Of a stretch of DNA of 64,000 nucleotides, positions 43,685 to 52,874 are shown one piece after another. A program made the position numbers and the translations under genes. The notes below the pieces were generated by a model, which saw nothing but the letters and a program-made list of their open reading frames with translations, was not told the origin of the DNA and ran no database searches. Each line of letters begins with the position of its first letter. Position 1 is the first letter of the stretch. Source of the stretch: Bin5 sp963662575 (lineage in GTDB: Bacteria; Chloroflexota; Anaerolineae; Caldilineales; Caldilineaceae); contig OY759723.1 in assembly GCA_963662575.1 (NCBI GenBank), positions 3,596,001 through 3,660,000 of the forward strand. The letters run 5' to 3'.

Positions 43685-44335
43685 ATGTTGGGCTATTCGA
43701 TGACAACTGAAAGCGAGAGTGAACTGCGTGCCCATTGGGATGAGCGTTACCGCAGCGGCCAGACGCCTTGGGACACCGGCATCACGCCGCCGGAAGTGCA
43801 GGCGTTTTGGCAGGGACATTCCGAGACTGCAACTGGCGTCTTCGCCTTAGATATCGGCTGCGGCACCGGGCTCAACACGCTCTTCTTAGCGAGGCAGGGC
43901 TTGCATGCAGTAGGGTTTGATCTCTCCGGGCAGGCGCTGCGGCACGCCGATCGCCGGCTGGATGTGCATTTGCGGGAAGGGCCACTCCCCAGGGGCGGCA
44001 CGGCCACTTTCGTGCAGGCGGATGTTAGCAGACTGCCAATAGATAGACCGGGCGCTGTTTACGCACTGGATATCGGCTGCCTTCACAGCCTGCCTGACGG
44101 GCGTCGCTCGGCCTACGCCGAGGGAGTCTGTCGTGCGTTGCGGGGAGGGGGCTACTTTCATCTGTACGTGTTTGACCGCAACCCAACTGACGGCCCAGGA
44201 GCCAGGGGAATGTACGAAGGCGAGGTGGCTTCACTATTTGAAGGCGATTTGGAGATTGTGTCAGAAGAAGTGGGCGTCTCGACCACGCGGGCCTCTCGAC
44301 CCTTTCGCTGGTTTCTTCTCAGAAAAGGTTCCTGA
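43685..44335 (+). CDS. Class I SAM-dependent methyltransferase (TehB/TPMT-like)
   Basis: The 216-residue enzyme begins with WDERYRSGQTPWDTGITPPEV, the N-terminal W-x-x-x-Y-x-x-G-x-x-P-W-D pattern of thiopurine/TehB-type methyltransferases. The SAM motif FALDIGCGTGLNTLFLARQG follows, then FDLSGQALRHADRRL and a motif IV around YALDIGCLHSLPDG. Such enzymes methylate thiols, oxyanions or small aromatic compounds; the substrate here is unknown. The start may be ATG 43685 or ATG 43700. It converges on the LCP gene. Confidence 0.85.
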   Translation: MLGYSMTTESESELRAHWDERYRSGQTPWDTGITPPEVQAFWQGHSETATGVFALDIGCGTGLNTLFLARQGLHAVGFDLSGQALRHADRRLDVHLREGPLPRGGTATFVQADVSRLPIDRPGAVYALDIGCLHSLPDGRRSAYAEGVCRALRGGGYFHLYVFDRNPTDGPGARGMYEGEVASLFEGDLEIVSEEVGVSTTRASRPFRWFLLRKGS

Positions 44336-44361
44336 GAATCTTGCTTCTGGACGACTGGAGG

Positions 44362-45660
44362 CTAGTAGTCGAAGAAGGTTAATTCATTCCAGCCATGGAC
44401 ATCCTGACCAGGACATTCCGGTCGCACAAAGGGCGCGGACTCACCTCCTTCATCAGGTTGGAGGTTATTGGGGCTGATTGAGGTATTTGTTTCAATCAGT
44501 GGGGGCCTGTCGAATACGCGCTGGATTTCGTCAGCGACGAAGTCCCAGTCCACGACGAAGACCGACATGCCTTCCCGCCAGCCCGGCTTCAACGCATCTG
44601 GGGGGGCCAGCACCATTCCCTTGATGCTCGATTCATTGAGTGAGAGCCCAAAACGGCCGTAAATCAAGGTTTCCCACTTGCCCACATCGGTGTCTACAGA
44701 ATAGCGCAGTGCGTCATACAGGCCGAGCGCGCGCGGCAGTAGATTCTGTTCGGAAAGTTGTCTGCGCAGCGCCCAAACAACGCGCTGCTGGCGGCGCGCT
44801 CGTTCCAAGTCTCCACCGCCTGCTCTGCGGCTGCGCACGTAGCTAAGCGCCTGTTCGCCGTCCAAGAGATGTTCTCCTGGCGGCAGGTTCAGATAAATGC
44901 CCTCTTCCGGATAGACTTCATATAAGTAACAGTCTACGTGAATCTTGAGGCCTCCCAGGGCATCGATCACGTTCTTGAATCCCTCAAAGCGAAATCGAAT
45001 GTAGTTGTCGATCGAGATTCCAAGCCGATCTTCGAGGATTGAGATCAATAACTTGGGGCCCCCTCCTCCCGGCGCGTCCATCTCTCCCAGATAGTCGATT
45101 ACATTTATCCGATTTGGCAGGTGCCCAGGAATATGATCGATGTACATATCGCGAGGAAATGAGACGATTGCTGCCTCGCCTAAATCGGGGTTCATCATAA
45201 GGAGGATGATGACGTCCGTCCGCCAATTGGGCTGATCCAGCCTCTGGTCGCTTCCCAAAATCAAGACGTTTGTAGTCGAAGTCAATGGCTCCACAGTCGG
45301 AGTCGGCTGCGGGATGGGGGTGGCAGTGGCCGTAGGTAGCGGTGTCGCGCTTGGTATGGGGGTAGGAGTAACCTCGATGGCAGCCACTTGGCCCTGCTGC
45401 TTGGTTGGGGCTCGTGCTGGAAATTCTTCTTGTGCGCTGCTGCCAGCTGGGGGCCCATCCACCTGGGCATCCTGTGAATGGGAGCCCTCGACCTGATCCT
45501 GGTCTGTTGACTCGGTGTCGTTGCTGGCAATGACAAAGCTGAGCAGAATGGCACTGGCAAGAATGAGCAGCAGATACGGCCGTACGAACGCGGGCAGACC
45601 GCGCTTCAGCGTAGGTCGCGAATGTCTTAGGGGAACTGGGAGGTTACGCCGCAGGCTCAT
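44362..45660 (-). CDS. LytR-CpsA-Psr (LCP) family protein
   Basis: The 432-residue protein has an N-terminal cytoplasmic stretch of about 27 residues, one membrane helix (PYLLLILASAILLSFVI), a long low-complexity Thr/Pro linker (about 95-122, TPTPIPSATPLPTA) and the extracellular LCP domain. Domain hallmarks are ILGSDQRLDQPNWRTDVIIL, the Arg of SFPRDMYIDH, the RINVIDYLGE region and YVRSRRAGGGDLERARRQQR. LCP proteins transfer glycopolymers from lipid carriers to the cell surface, acting outside the membrane. The Thr/Pro linker is common in exported Chloroflexota proteins. The C-terminal ~60 residues have no recognised domain. Confidence 0.92.
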   Translation of the reverse strand: MSLRRNLPVPLRHSRPTLKRGLPAFVRPYLLLILASAILLSFVIASNDTESTDQDQVEGSHSQDAQVDGPPAGSSAQEEFPARAPTKQQGQVAAIEVTPTPIPSATPLPTATATPIPQPTPTVEPLTSTTNVLILGSDQRLDQPNWRTDVIILLMMNPDLGEAAIVSFPRDMYIDHIPGHLPNRINVIDYLGEMDAPGGGGPKLLISILEDRLGISIDNYIRFRFEGFKNVIDALGGLKIHVDCYLYEVYPEEGIYLNLPPGEHLLDGEQALSYVRSRRAGGGDLERARRQQRVVWALRRQLSEQNLLPRALGLYDALRYSVDTDVGKWETLIYGRFGLSLNESSIKGMVLAPPDALKPGWREGMSVFVVDWDFVADEIQRVFDRPPLIETNTSISPNNLQPDEGGESAPFVRPECPGQDVHGWNELTFFDY

Positions 45661-45823
45661 AGCCGGAAAGTTCGTCAGTGGAACTGGACGGACCGCAAGC
45701 GCCTAGTCCCAATCCTGATTGCAATTTGTATGGAAAATGAAAACTTCGAGAAGTGAGGATTGGGAAACGTGTCGAGTTCTTTCTCCTCCTTTCTCATTCC
45801 TTTTCAGAGGTACAGCCCAGTTA

Positions 45824-47077
45824 CTAGATTTCAAGGTCGAGCAGGATGCGACGAAGCAGGTCCATCGCTCGATTGCCGACCCAGGCATTTGTAAGACGGT
45901 CCGCGCCGCCGAAAGGGAAGCGCGCCACTTCGGTGCGATCAGGGCCGGCGCAGCCTATCCACGTCTCGCCTCCCTGGTTGGAATGGAAAGTTTCGTCAGG
46001 CTGGCCGCTCGTGATCACTGCCAGCCCGTGCGATACATTGCATTCACCACGTAGTTGCACTGCCAACTCGTGTGCGACTTCTCCCGCTGGCGGCTGGTCA
46101 AGTAGCTTCCGCAAGGCTGAAGCTTCTGCATCGGCTTGCAGAATACGAACGGGACTTTCCGGGCTGACGCCCTTATTCATCCGGTCGGCTATCGCCCCTC
46201 CAGAGACCGTTTCCAGCAGAGCTACGCTTGCATCGGCTTCGTGAAGCAGCCGCGCCAGCACCGACTCGACCGCCTCTTCCGGTGTTGTGCTATAGATGTA
46301 GCTGCCTATAACGGCGCGCACTTTCTCTTCCATTATGTCGAGAAGCTCTTCGGCTTCGTAGGCGCTTGCAGCCCTGGCTGCGATTCGAACATCAGCCTGG
46401 CCCAGATGCGCGGCCAAGCCCATAGTTGGGTTGGTGCTGTCCATAAGGTGGCCCAGGTCGGCATCGAGACTGCTTTCGCCGATGCCCACAGTTCGCAAAA
46501 TGCGTCGCCGAATGATACCGACGCCTCCGGTCAATTCTTGCAGGTATGGCAGCACAAGGTCGCCCATCATCCGTTTCATTTCACGGGGGACGCCGGGCAT
46601 GGCGATGACCTTACCCTCTCGCCCGTGCCTGCGATCATAGCTGATGAAACCTGGCGCAGTGCCAACCGGGTTTTCAAGTACGGTCGCTGTTTCCGGAATC
46701 TGCGCTTGCCGCAAATTGTTTTCGCTCATTCGCTGGTAGCCCCAGCGGGCGAATCGTTCGCGAAGATTGTCTTCGATGTCCGGATGTCTTTCCAGAGGAC
46801 AGCCGGTGGCATTTGCTATCGCGTCGCGCGTGATATCGTCCGCGGTGGGTCCAAGGCCTCCCGTCACAAGAACAACGTCGCTGCGTGCCAGGGCCATCTC
46901 CAACACGCCTCGCAGCCGCGGTTCGTTGTCGCCGACGGTGGTCTTATAGTACAGATTGACCCCGATTTCTCTGAGCTCCTGCGCGATCCAGGCGGCGTTT
47001 GTATCAACGATGTCACCGAGGAGAATCTCGGTACCCGAAGTGACCAGCTCGGCGGAAACGTTCTTGGCTTCTGTCAT
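45824..47077 (-). CDS. cinA: CinA family protein with altered amidohydrolase site
   Basis: The 417-residue protein is CinA-like: residues 1-170 form a MoaB/MogA-like domain (TSGTEILLGDIVDTNAAWIA, VTGGLGPTADDITRDAI, AMPGVPREMKRMM), a middle linker domain follows, and the end is the PncC/CinA-C part. CinA-type enzymes hydrolyse nicotinamide mononucleotide or ADP-ribose. In PncC the catalytic Ser lies in a motif like AESCTGG; here residues 287-294 read LLETVSGG, so Thr stands at the Ser position and the Cys-Thr pair is replaced. The C-terminal half also lacks most of the usual F-x-G-x-V-x-Y stretch. The N-terminal half looks intact. Confidence 0.88.
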   Translation of the reverse strand: MTEAKNVSAELVTSGTEILLGDIVDTNAAWIAQELREIGVNLYYKTTVGDNEPRLRGVLEMALARSDVVLVTGGLGPTADDITRDAIANATGCPLERHPDIEDNLRERFARWGYQRMSENNLRQAQIPETATVLENPVGTAPGFISYDRRHGREGKVIAMPGVPREMKRMMGDLVLPYLQELTGGVGIIRRRILRTVGIGESSLDADLGHLMDSTNPTMGLAAHLGQADVRIAARAASAYEAEELLDIMEEKVRAVIGSYIYSTTPEEAVESVLARLLHEADASVALLETVSGGAIADRMNKGVSPESPVRILQADAEASALRKLLDQPPAGEVAHELAVQLRGECNVSHGLAVITSGQPDETFHSNQGGETWIGCAGPDRTEVARFPFGGADRLTNAWVGNRAMDLLRRILLDLEI

Positions 47078-47157
47078 GATCGCTTTCAGTTCTTGTGGTC
47101 GAACAGGATCGAGAACGTCAGATTACCTTACTCTGCTCCATACGCAGAAAGTCAATT

Positions 47158-48741
47158 CTATAGCAGCAGGGCTGCCTGGCCGCGGATGCTGCGGACACGA
47201 CCTGCCAGTGCGGTATTGCCTTCGCCGCTGAAGCGCTCTTCCAGTCCCTTCAATGCCGTCACAAACTCCTGCGAAAGGTTCGAGCGATTGTCCTGCAGCA
47301 GGCGGCGCATGGCACCTTCGTCCGGGGCGGACAGTAGTTGATTGAGCAGCTTCATTTCCGGCGGCATGCGCTCCTCCAGGATTGCGACCGCCTTTTCATA
47401 GATTGTGCGCAGCCTCTGTACCGCAAATGCTGCCTTGCTCTCCTCGGCCTGTCTGATGTTCGATGCCAGCACTGCGAGGAACATCTCATTAATCTGTTCG
47501 GCGTTTTCGCGGAGAGCGGCATCGGTATCGGGGGCTTGCAATACCTCTTGCAGTACGGCCTGAACTTGCTGTGCCGCCACCTGCTGGGACTGACTGCGCT
47601 GCTCACCAATTTCGACAGTTCGCTCCCGAATGGCGATCAGGGCTGAGCGCTCTTCGGGGTCAGAAGAGTGCTCCAAACGGTCGGCGAGGCCGAGCAGGAA
47701 TTGGTAGTCAGTGAAGCCGCCCGCCGCGTTCAAGACGGCAGTTGCAATGGCCTCGCCATTCTCTCCTTCGAGCCAGTAGTCCACCAACTTTGCGAGCAAC
47801 TCCTCTCTCGTGGTCTGCGGCCCAATGCTGGACAGTGCCTCCTGTACGCGTTCTTCCAAGGCCTTGAGCTCCTGGCCGGCTTCAGTGGAGTCAAGCAGAG
47901 CGCCGCGCAGATTTACGAGAGCTTCGTGCTGTTCCGGCTCACCCTCAGCAGCGACGGCATTGATTACCTGACCCAGGAGCACGAAGAAGCTCGAATCGAT
48001 CAGTGATGCGCTTCGATCTATGACCAGCTGCATGGCGCTTTGATCGCTTCCCAGGCGCACGAGGCTGCCGATGAGCTCCGATTGCTCGCGGCGGCGACGC
48101 AACATTTCTGGTGTAACACCCTCGAAGCCCCACAGTTTCTCGATCAATGAATCCCATTCGAAAAACTGTTGCGCCTGAAACATGTACCCACGCCGCTCGT
48201 CGGACGGCAGCCGTGCCAACAGCGTCTGGCTCATCTCGCCAATCACTTTTTGCGTCTGCATGTCGTCAAGCTGTACCTGGCCGGGGACGATGACGCCAAG
48301 AAACTCATGCTCCGGTTCGTGGACCATAAGAGGCACGCTGAGGGGCCCACCAGCACCGCAGGAATTGCAGACCGCGGTATTGATTTGTCCGCCCAATAGC
48401 ATACCCTTCAACTCGGGATTGGCGCCCAGATCAATGATCGAAAAAACGGCGGCAGTATATGTCGTGCGACAGTTGGGACAGGTAACCTGTGCACCGGTAG
48501 GGGGGAAAAGCAGGTTCAGTTCGGGTTGTTGACCGGCACCGGATTGCGGCTCGCTCTGCTGTTGGGGAGCGGTCGCTTCATCCTCCGTTGTCGAGGGTTG
48601 CTCGGTTGGAGGAGAGTCTTCGGCGCTGGTTTCCGGATGATCTTCTTCACTCCGCCTTGAAGTGGAAAATCCCTTGGGGAGTTCGATTCCTCCGGACGAT
48701 TGCGATGGAGACGGGCTGCCTGGGGTCCAGATTTCACTCAT
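47158..48741 (-). CDS. CpXC-domain protein
   Basis: The 527-residue protein has a low-complexity acidic N-terminus (about 1-75), then a CpXC zinc-binding region with two cysteine pairs, VTCPNCRTTYTAAVF and AVCNSCGAGGPLSVP (about 85-135), and a long alpha-helical remainder rich in Glu, Gln and Leu (for example SQSQQVAAQQVQAVLQEVLQ). CpXC proteins are widespread in Chloroflexota, but their function is not established. The zinc site could bind a protein or nucleic acid partner. The TPR-like gene lies only five bases upstream on the same strand, so the two are surely co-expressed and may form a complex. Confidence 0.78.
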   Translation of the reverse strand: MSEIWTPGSPSPSQSSGGIELPKGFSTSRRSEEDHPETSAEDSPPTEQPSTTEDEATAPQQQSEPQSGAGQQPELNLLFPPTGAQVTCPNCRTTYTAAVFSIIDLGANPELKGMLLGGQINTAVCNSCGAGGPLSVPLMVHEPEHEFLGVIVPGQVQLDDMQTQKVIGEMSQTLLARLPSDERRGYMFQAQQFFEWDSLIEKLWGFEGVTPEMLRRRREQSELIGSLVRLGSDQSAMQLVIDRSASLIDSSFFVLLGQVINAVAAEGEPEQHEALVNLRGALLDSTEAGQELKALEERVQEALSSIGPQTTREELLAKLVDYWLEGENGEAIATAVLNAAGGFTDYQFLLGLADRLEHSSDPEERSALIAIRERTVEIGEQRSQSQQVAAQQVQAVLQEVLQAPDTDAALRENAEQINEMFLAVLASNIRQAEESKAAFAVQRLRTIYEKAVAILEERMPPEMKLLNQLLSAPDEGAMRRLLQDNRSNLSQEFVTALKGLEERFSGEGNTALAGRVRSIRGQAALLL

Positions 48742-48746
48742 GGTAG

Positions 48747-49544
48747 TCAGTCCAATTCCTCATGAAAGCTCATTTTTGTCTGGAGTGTTTCTTTGACCAG
48801 TGCGGCCAAACCCCAGCGCCGTTTTGTCAATGCGTCCACCAACCAAGCCTGGTGTGTGGACCGCGCGGCCAACTGGCGCCGCTTTGCTGCAGTCAATCCC
48901 GGTTCGTCGGCCATCACGCCCAGCGGTGTAAACACACCGGCAATTGTTTCTGCCAACTCGGCGAAGTCGCGCAGGTCTGGCACATGCTCGCCATCAGCGC
49001 TCTCCGCTGCCTGGGCCAGAGCTACGCCAAGGGGGAGCAAGCCCTGGATATTGTCAGATTCTATCAAGTAGTTGGCAGCGGGAACGACCTGATTGAGCGT
49101 CGTCAGCACCAGTCTGCCATCCAGTTGTAGCGCCAGTCCCAAAGCCTTGCCAAAGCAATGGGCTGCGGGTGTGTACTCATTTGCACGCAAATGGAGGAAC
49201 CCGTCTACTCGGAAAGTTTGCACGAGCCCGGCGCCGTCCCCGATTGCAAGAAATGTCTCTTGGGCCAACTGATTGTGGGCGAAGGCTTCTGTGATATCGC
49301 CGGTGGATTCTTCCAAAGCGGCAAGTTGTGCCATGGCCCTTCCATAGCCGGCGTAGTCTACGGTTGCAGCTGCCTCGTTGGCAGCTGCGGTCAGTCTTGC
49401 GGCGGCGGGCCCAGTGTACCCTTGCGACAGGAATTCCGCGCCTTCGTCGAGCAGGCGTGACACTGCCTCTGAAGGTAGTAAGGAATGTTCTTGGCTGCCG
49501 GTGGGCGGCAAATTAAGGCCATCAGTCTGTGTATCGATTGCCAA
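48747..49544 (-). CDS. TPR-like helical repeat protein, partner of the CpXC gene
   Basis: The 265-residue protein appears to be built of paired helices with TPR-like spacing: GAEFLSQGYTGPAAARLTAA, YGRAMAQLAALEESTGDITE, HLRANEYTPAAHCFGKALGL. Such repeats serve as scaffolds for protein binding. The protein is not otherwise recognisable. It starts with ATG 49544 (MAIDTQTDGLNLPP) and ends five bases before the CpXC gene; the tight spacing implies a fixed stoichiometry. No membrane segment or signal is visible. Confidence 0.65.
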   Translation of the reverse strand: MAIDTQTDGLNLPPTGSQEHSLLPSEAVSRLLDEGAEFLSQGYTGPAAARLTAAANEAAATVDYAGYGRAMAQLAALEESTGDITEAFAHNQLAQETFLAIGDGAGLVQTFRVDGFLHLRANEYTPAAHCFGKALGLALQLDGRLVLTTLNQVVPAANYLIESDNIQGLLPLGVALAQAAESADGEHVPDLRDFAELAETIAGVFTPLGVMADEPGLTAAKRRQLAARSTHQAWLVDALTKRRWGLAALVKETLQTKMSFHEELD

Positions 49545-49634
49545 CCTTCTGAATTTTATCCAATCATTCGAAATAAGGCTATTCCGTTTCAGCGCGAGTG
49601 CCCTTAGGTATTGAAACCTGGATGTCAGCTGCGA

Positions 49635-51749
49635 TCACTCTGTCACGGCGGCGCTCTGCAACAATTCCTGCTCCGAAAGGACCTGCACCCCCAGCTGTTG
49701 GGCTCTGTTCAGCTTACTGCCTGCTTTTTCGCCTGCCAGCAAGAAATCGGTCTTGGCGCTGACGCTGCCTGTGACCTTCCCACCCATTGACTCAATATGC
49801 GCTTTTGCTTCGGCCCGGCTCATTGTAGGTAGTGTGCCGGTAATCACGAAAGTCTTGTCTGAAAAGGGCATAGCAGCCGCGCTTGCCTCTCTGTTCTGTT
49901 GAGGCATCGTCAGCACGACACCCTGATCGGCAAAAGCCTGCACCAGCGCCCGATTGGGTTCCAACGCGAAGTAGGAGACGATTGCCTCAGCTATCTTCGG
50001 GCCAACCCCTTCTATCTCGCTGAGGGTCTCCAGGTCGGCACTCATGAGGCTGATGAGTGAATCAAAGTTTGCCATTACCAGCTCTGCCACGACAGAGCCG
50101 ACAAATCGAATCCCCAGCGCGGTCAGCAGTCGGGTAGGCCCTTGAGTTTTACTGGTCTCGACAGCGCGACGCAGATTGTCTATTCGTTTTTCGCCGTAGC
50201 CTTCAGTCTCTTCGATCCGATCCCATGGTAGTTTGTAAATGTCGGCAAGCGTGTGGACATAGCCTTCGTCAACGAACAGGTCCGCCTGCTTTGTACCGAG
50301 CCCGACGATATCCATTGCGCCTTTGGAGACAAAATGTTCAACTTTCCGAACAAGCTGGTCCGGGCAAGCGTTGTTGACACAGTAGGTGGCGACCTCTTCA
50401 GGGGGGCGGACCAGAGGCTCGGAACAGGAGGGGCATTGGGCCGGCATCCGGTAGGGCTGTTCGCTGCCGTCGCGCAACTCCTTCAGAGGGCGCAGAATCT
50501 TGGGAATGACATCGCCCGCGCGTTTGACCAGGACTACGTCACCTATTCGGATATCCAGCTCCTCGATGTAGTCGGCATTGTGGAGCGTGGCAGCCTGAAC
50601 TGTCACCCCGCCAATTGGAACCGGAGCCAGCGCCGCATTCGGCGTTATGGCGCCGGTACGTCCTACCTTAACGCCTATGTCCAGCAGTTTGGTCGTTGCC
50701 TCTTCGCCCCCTGTCTTGAAGGCCACCGCCCAGCGAGGGTCCTTGCCCGTAAAGCCCAGTCGCTCTTGTTGAGCAAGCAGGTCCACCTTCACGACCATTC
50801 CGTCCAGTTCGTATGGAAGTCGCGCGCGCAGATCGTGCCAGCTGCTGACAAACTGGATCAACTCGTCCCACTCGCTGTCGCTGAAGCGCCGCGACTCCTC
50901 ACAGACGGGGAAACCCAAGGCCCGCAGCCGGTCCAACGCGTCCCAGTGCGAGGTCGGAGGCTCATTGACTCCTTCCTGCAAAAAAGTGTGATAGGTCCAC
51001 AGTTTGAGCGGGCGCTCAGCGCTGATGCCGCTGTCCAGCAGGCGCAGCGAGCCGGCAGCAAAGTTGCGGGGATTGGCATATGTGCGTTCGCCCTTCTCAG
51101 TTTGCGCTTGGTTGAACTCCTGAAAAGAGTTTTCTTCGACATAGACCTCGCCGCGAACGATCAGGCGCTGCGGAGGCTGCTCGCCGCCTCGGTCGCCGTT
51201 TGCCGCGACAGGAATCCGGAGGGGAAGCTGATGAACTGTACGCAGGTTGGGCGTGATGTTTTCGCCGACTTCGCCGTCGCCCCTAGTAGCTCCCAAGCTG
51301 AAGCGGCCGTCTTCGTACTGAAGGACGACCGTCAGGCCGTCAAACTTCGGTTCGACCACGTAACCGAGGCGGGCATGTTCTTCCTCGGGCAGTAGTCGCA
51401 GTAGTCGGTCCCGCCACTTATGAAGATCGTCCTCACTCGAGGCGTTTGCCAAGCTCAGGACGGGAACCTGGTGCTTCACCTTGTCGAAACGCTCGGCAAC
51501 GCCGCCGCCCACGCGGACGGTTGGACTGTTTGCGTCTTTCAATTCCGGGTACTTTGCTTCCAGAGATTGGAGCTCGCGAAACAGGGTGTCAAATTCGGTG
51601 TCGCTAATCTCCGGTTGATCGAGGACGTAGTAGCAGTACTGGTGATGCGCTATAAGTTTTCGCAGGTTTTCGACCTGCTTTTCAGGTTGGTCCATAGTCT
51701 GGTGTGGAGAGTCAGGTAGCCCCTGGGACTGAGTCCCTTTGAGAGCCAT
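49635..51749 (-). CDS. ligA: NAD-dependent DNA ligase
   Basis: The 704-residue frame encodes LigA, which seals nicks using NAD. The Ia domain opens with the NMN-binding LRKLIAHHQYCYYVLDQPEI, the adenylated Lys is in VVEPKFDGLTVVLQ (canonical form is K-x-D-G), the four Zn ligands lie in QCPSCSEPL and YCVNNACPDQ, helix-hairpin-helix repeats include EIEGVGPKIAEAIVSY, and a BRCT domain ends the protein (PFSDKTFVITGTLPTMSRAE). Family homology begins near MDQPEKQ, so the start may be ATG 51695 (686 residues); neither start has a clear ribosome binding site. It stands between the TPR-like gene and the SH3-domain gene on the same strand. Confidence 0.95.
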   Translation of the reverse strand: MALKGTQSQGLPDSPHQTMDQPEKQVENLRKLIAHHQYCYYVLDQPEISDTEFDTLFRELQSLEAKYPELKDANSPTVRVGGGVAERFDKVKHQVPVLSLANASSEDDLHKWRDRLLRLLPEEEHARLGYVVEPKFDGLTVVLQYEDGRFSLGATRGDGEVGENITPNLRTVHQLPLRIPVAANGDRGGEQPPQRLIVRGEVYVEENSFQEFNQAQTEKGERTYANPRNFAAGSLRLLDSGISAERPLKLWTYHTFLQEGVNEPPTSHWDALDRLRALGFPVCEESRRFSDSEWDELIQFVSSWHDLRARLPYELDGMVVKVDLLAQQERLGFTGKDPRWAVAFKTGGEEATTKLLDIGVKVGRTGAITPNAALAPVPIGGVTVQAATLHNADYIEELDIRIGDVVLVKRAGDVIPKILRPLKELRDGSEQPYRMPAQCPSCSEPLVRPPEEVATYCVNNACPDQLVRKVEHFVSKGAMDIVGLGTKQADLFVDEGYVHTLADIYKLPWDRIEETEGYGEKRIDNLRRAVETSKTQGPTRLLTALGIRFVGSVVAELVMANFDSLISLMSADLETLSEIEGVGPKIAEAIVSYFALEPNRALVQAFADQGVVLTMPQQNREASAAAMPFSDKTFVITGTLPTMSRAEAKAHIESMGGKVTGSVSAKTDFLLAGEKAGSKLNRAQQLGVQVLSEQELLQSAAVTE

Positions 51750-51840
51750 TATAGAAGCGTAAGATGCGTGTGGGACCGACTCCAGGAGTCCCGCCCCGCT
51801 GCCTTCTTATGGGTCTTGCTTTCGAGAAGTGGGCCACCGT

Positions 51841-52869
51841 TCATTGATTCTGAACAACGAAAAAGTCGGACGCACTCCAACCTATCACGGGACTGCCATC
51901 ATCGTGGAACACGCCAGGCACTCGCATTCGGTACCACAAGAAACCGTCCTTTTCGACGGGATAACTTTCGAGTTCTGCGCCAATCTCGGCGGCCAAGACA
52001 ACCAGTGTCGCTCCTTCTTCAATTACTTGGACAAGCTGCCCGGCTTTTCCAGGTTCCTCGCGCAGCAGTACGCCCTGTCCCTCGGTGTCGGCCACCACGA
52101 CATTCGCATTTATTGGCAATTCGACAGGAGCGGGCGTTGCCGTAGGACCAGGCGTGGCTGTCGGCAACTGTTGCGTTGGCGTTTCGGCGGCAACTTGCTG
52201 TACCTCTGGCTCGCTCACGGTTTCCGATGCAACTTCAGGAGAGCCAGTCAGACGTGATATCCCCAGCCAACCTAACCCGGCTATTAGTACAAGGACGATG
52301 GCGCCAAGGGCCCAGACCGGACCGGTCCGACCCAGTTTGCGTGTGGGCGGCGGCTGAGAAACTACATCGGCAGCGGGTGTCTCTTCGAAGTAGTTGTATT
52401 CCCTTTCCGTTTGGGCATCAGCGGTGTCCTCAGAATCGGGGGCAATGTTTACCCAGCCGGTCCCTGTAGTTGGAACTGCCTGCGAGACGAATTCCTGTTC
52501 ACCGTTTTCTTCCGGAATCGGATCTGCCGTAGTCGCTTCAGTCGCGATCGGATCGTCGAAAGCGTATTGCGTTTCTGGCGGATCATAGGTATGTTCCGGG
52601 GCAACATGTTGCATGCCACTTTCGTGGGATGCAATGGATTCGCCATCCTCAGGAAAGACGGGCTCATCCTCACCCAGTACCGGCTCCAAACTCGTTGGAG
52701 AACTGGGTCCAGTCCCCGACGAGAATTCCGATTCAGGCATCAATTGAGAATCTGGCGCAAAGTCCCGGTTTGGCTCCCGTTCCTCTTCATCTGACAACTG
52801 TTCATCCGTCGAAAAGACCGGCTCTTCAAAGTCGACTTCGCTGTCTGGACGCCGGGTCTCATCAATCAC
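51841..52869 (-). CDS. Single-pass membrane protein with C-terminal SH3-like domain
   Basis: The 342-residue protein has about 180 acidic, low-complexity residues, then a single helix (GPVWALGAIVLVLIAGLGWL, about 183-202), a Thr/Pro-rich spacer (PTATPGPTATPAP) and a small beta domain (about 260-340) with LREEPGKAGQLVQVIEEGAT and IGWSASDFFVVQN, like bacterial SH3 domains that bind cell-wall peptides. The acidic part would face the cytoplasm and the SH3 part the outside. The polX gene ends just six bases upstream of its start on the same strand and ligA follows, so it is embedded in a replication/repair cluster, which is unexpected. Function unknown. Confidence 0.78.
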   Translation of the reverse strand: MIDETRRPDSEVDFEEPVFSTDEQLSDEEEREPNRDFAPDSQLMPESEFSSGTGPSSPTSLEPVLGEDEPVFPEDGESIASHESGMQHVAPEHTYDPPETQYAFDDPIATEATTADPIPEENGEQEFVSQAVPTTGTGWVNIAPDSEDTADAQTEREYNYFEETPAADVVSQPPPTRKLGRTGPVWALGAIVLVLIAGLGWLGISRLTGSPEVASETVSEPEVQQVAAETPTQQLPTATPGPTATPAPVELPINANVVVADTEGQGVLLREEPGKAGQLVQVIEEGATLVVLAAEIGAELESYPVEKDGFLWYRMRVPGVFHDDGSPVIGWSASDFFVVQNQ

Positions 52870-52874
52870 TTTTT

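Noticed and set aside
46136..47341. A long plus-strand frame over cinA and the start of the next region
   Set aside because: It mirrors the cinA reading frame on the opposite strand and has no recognisable domain or ribosome binding site.
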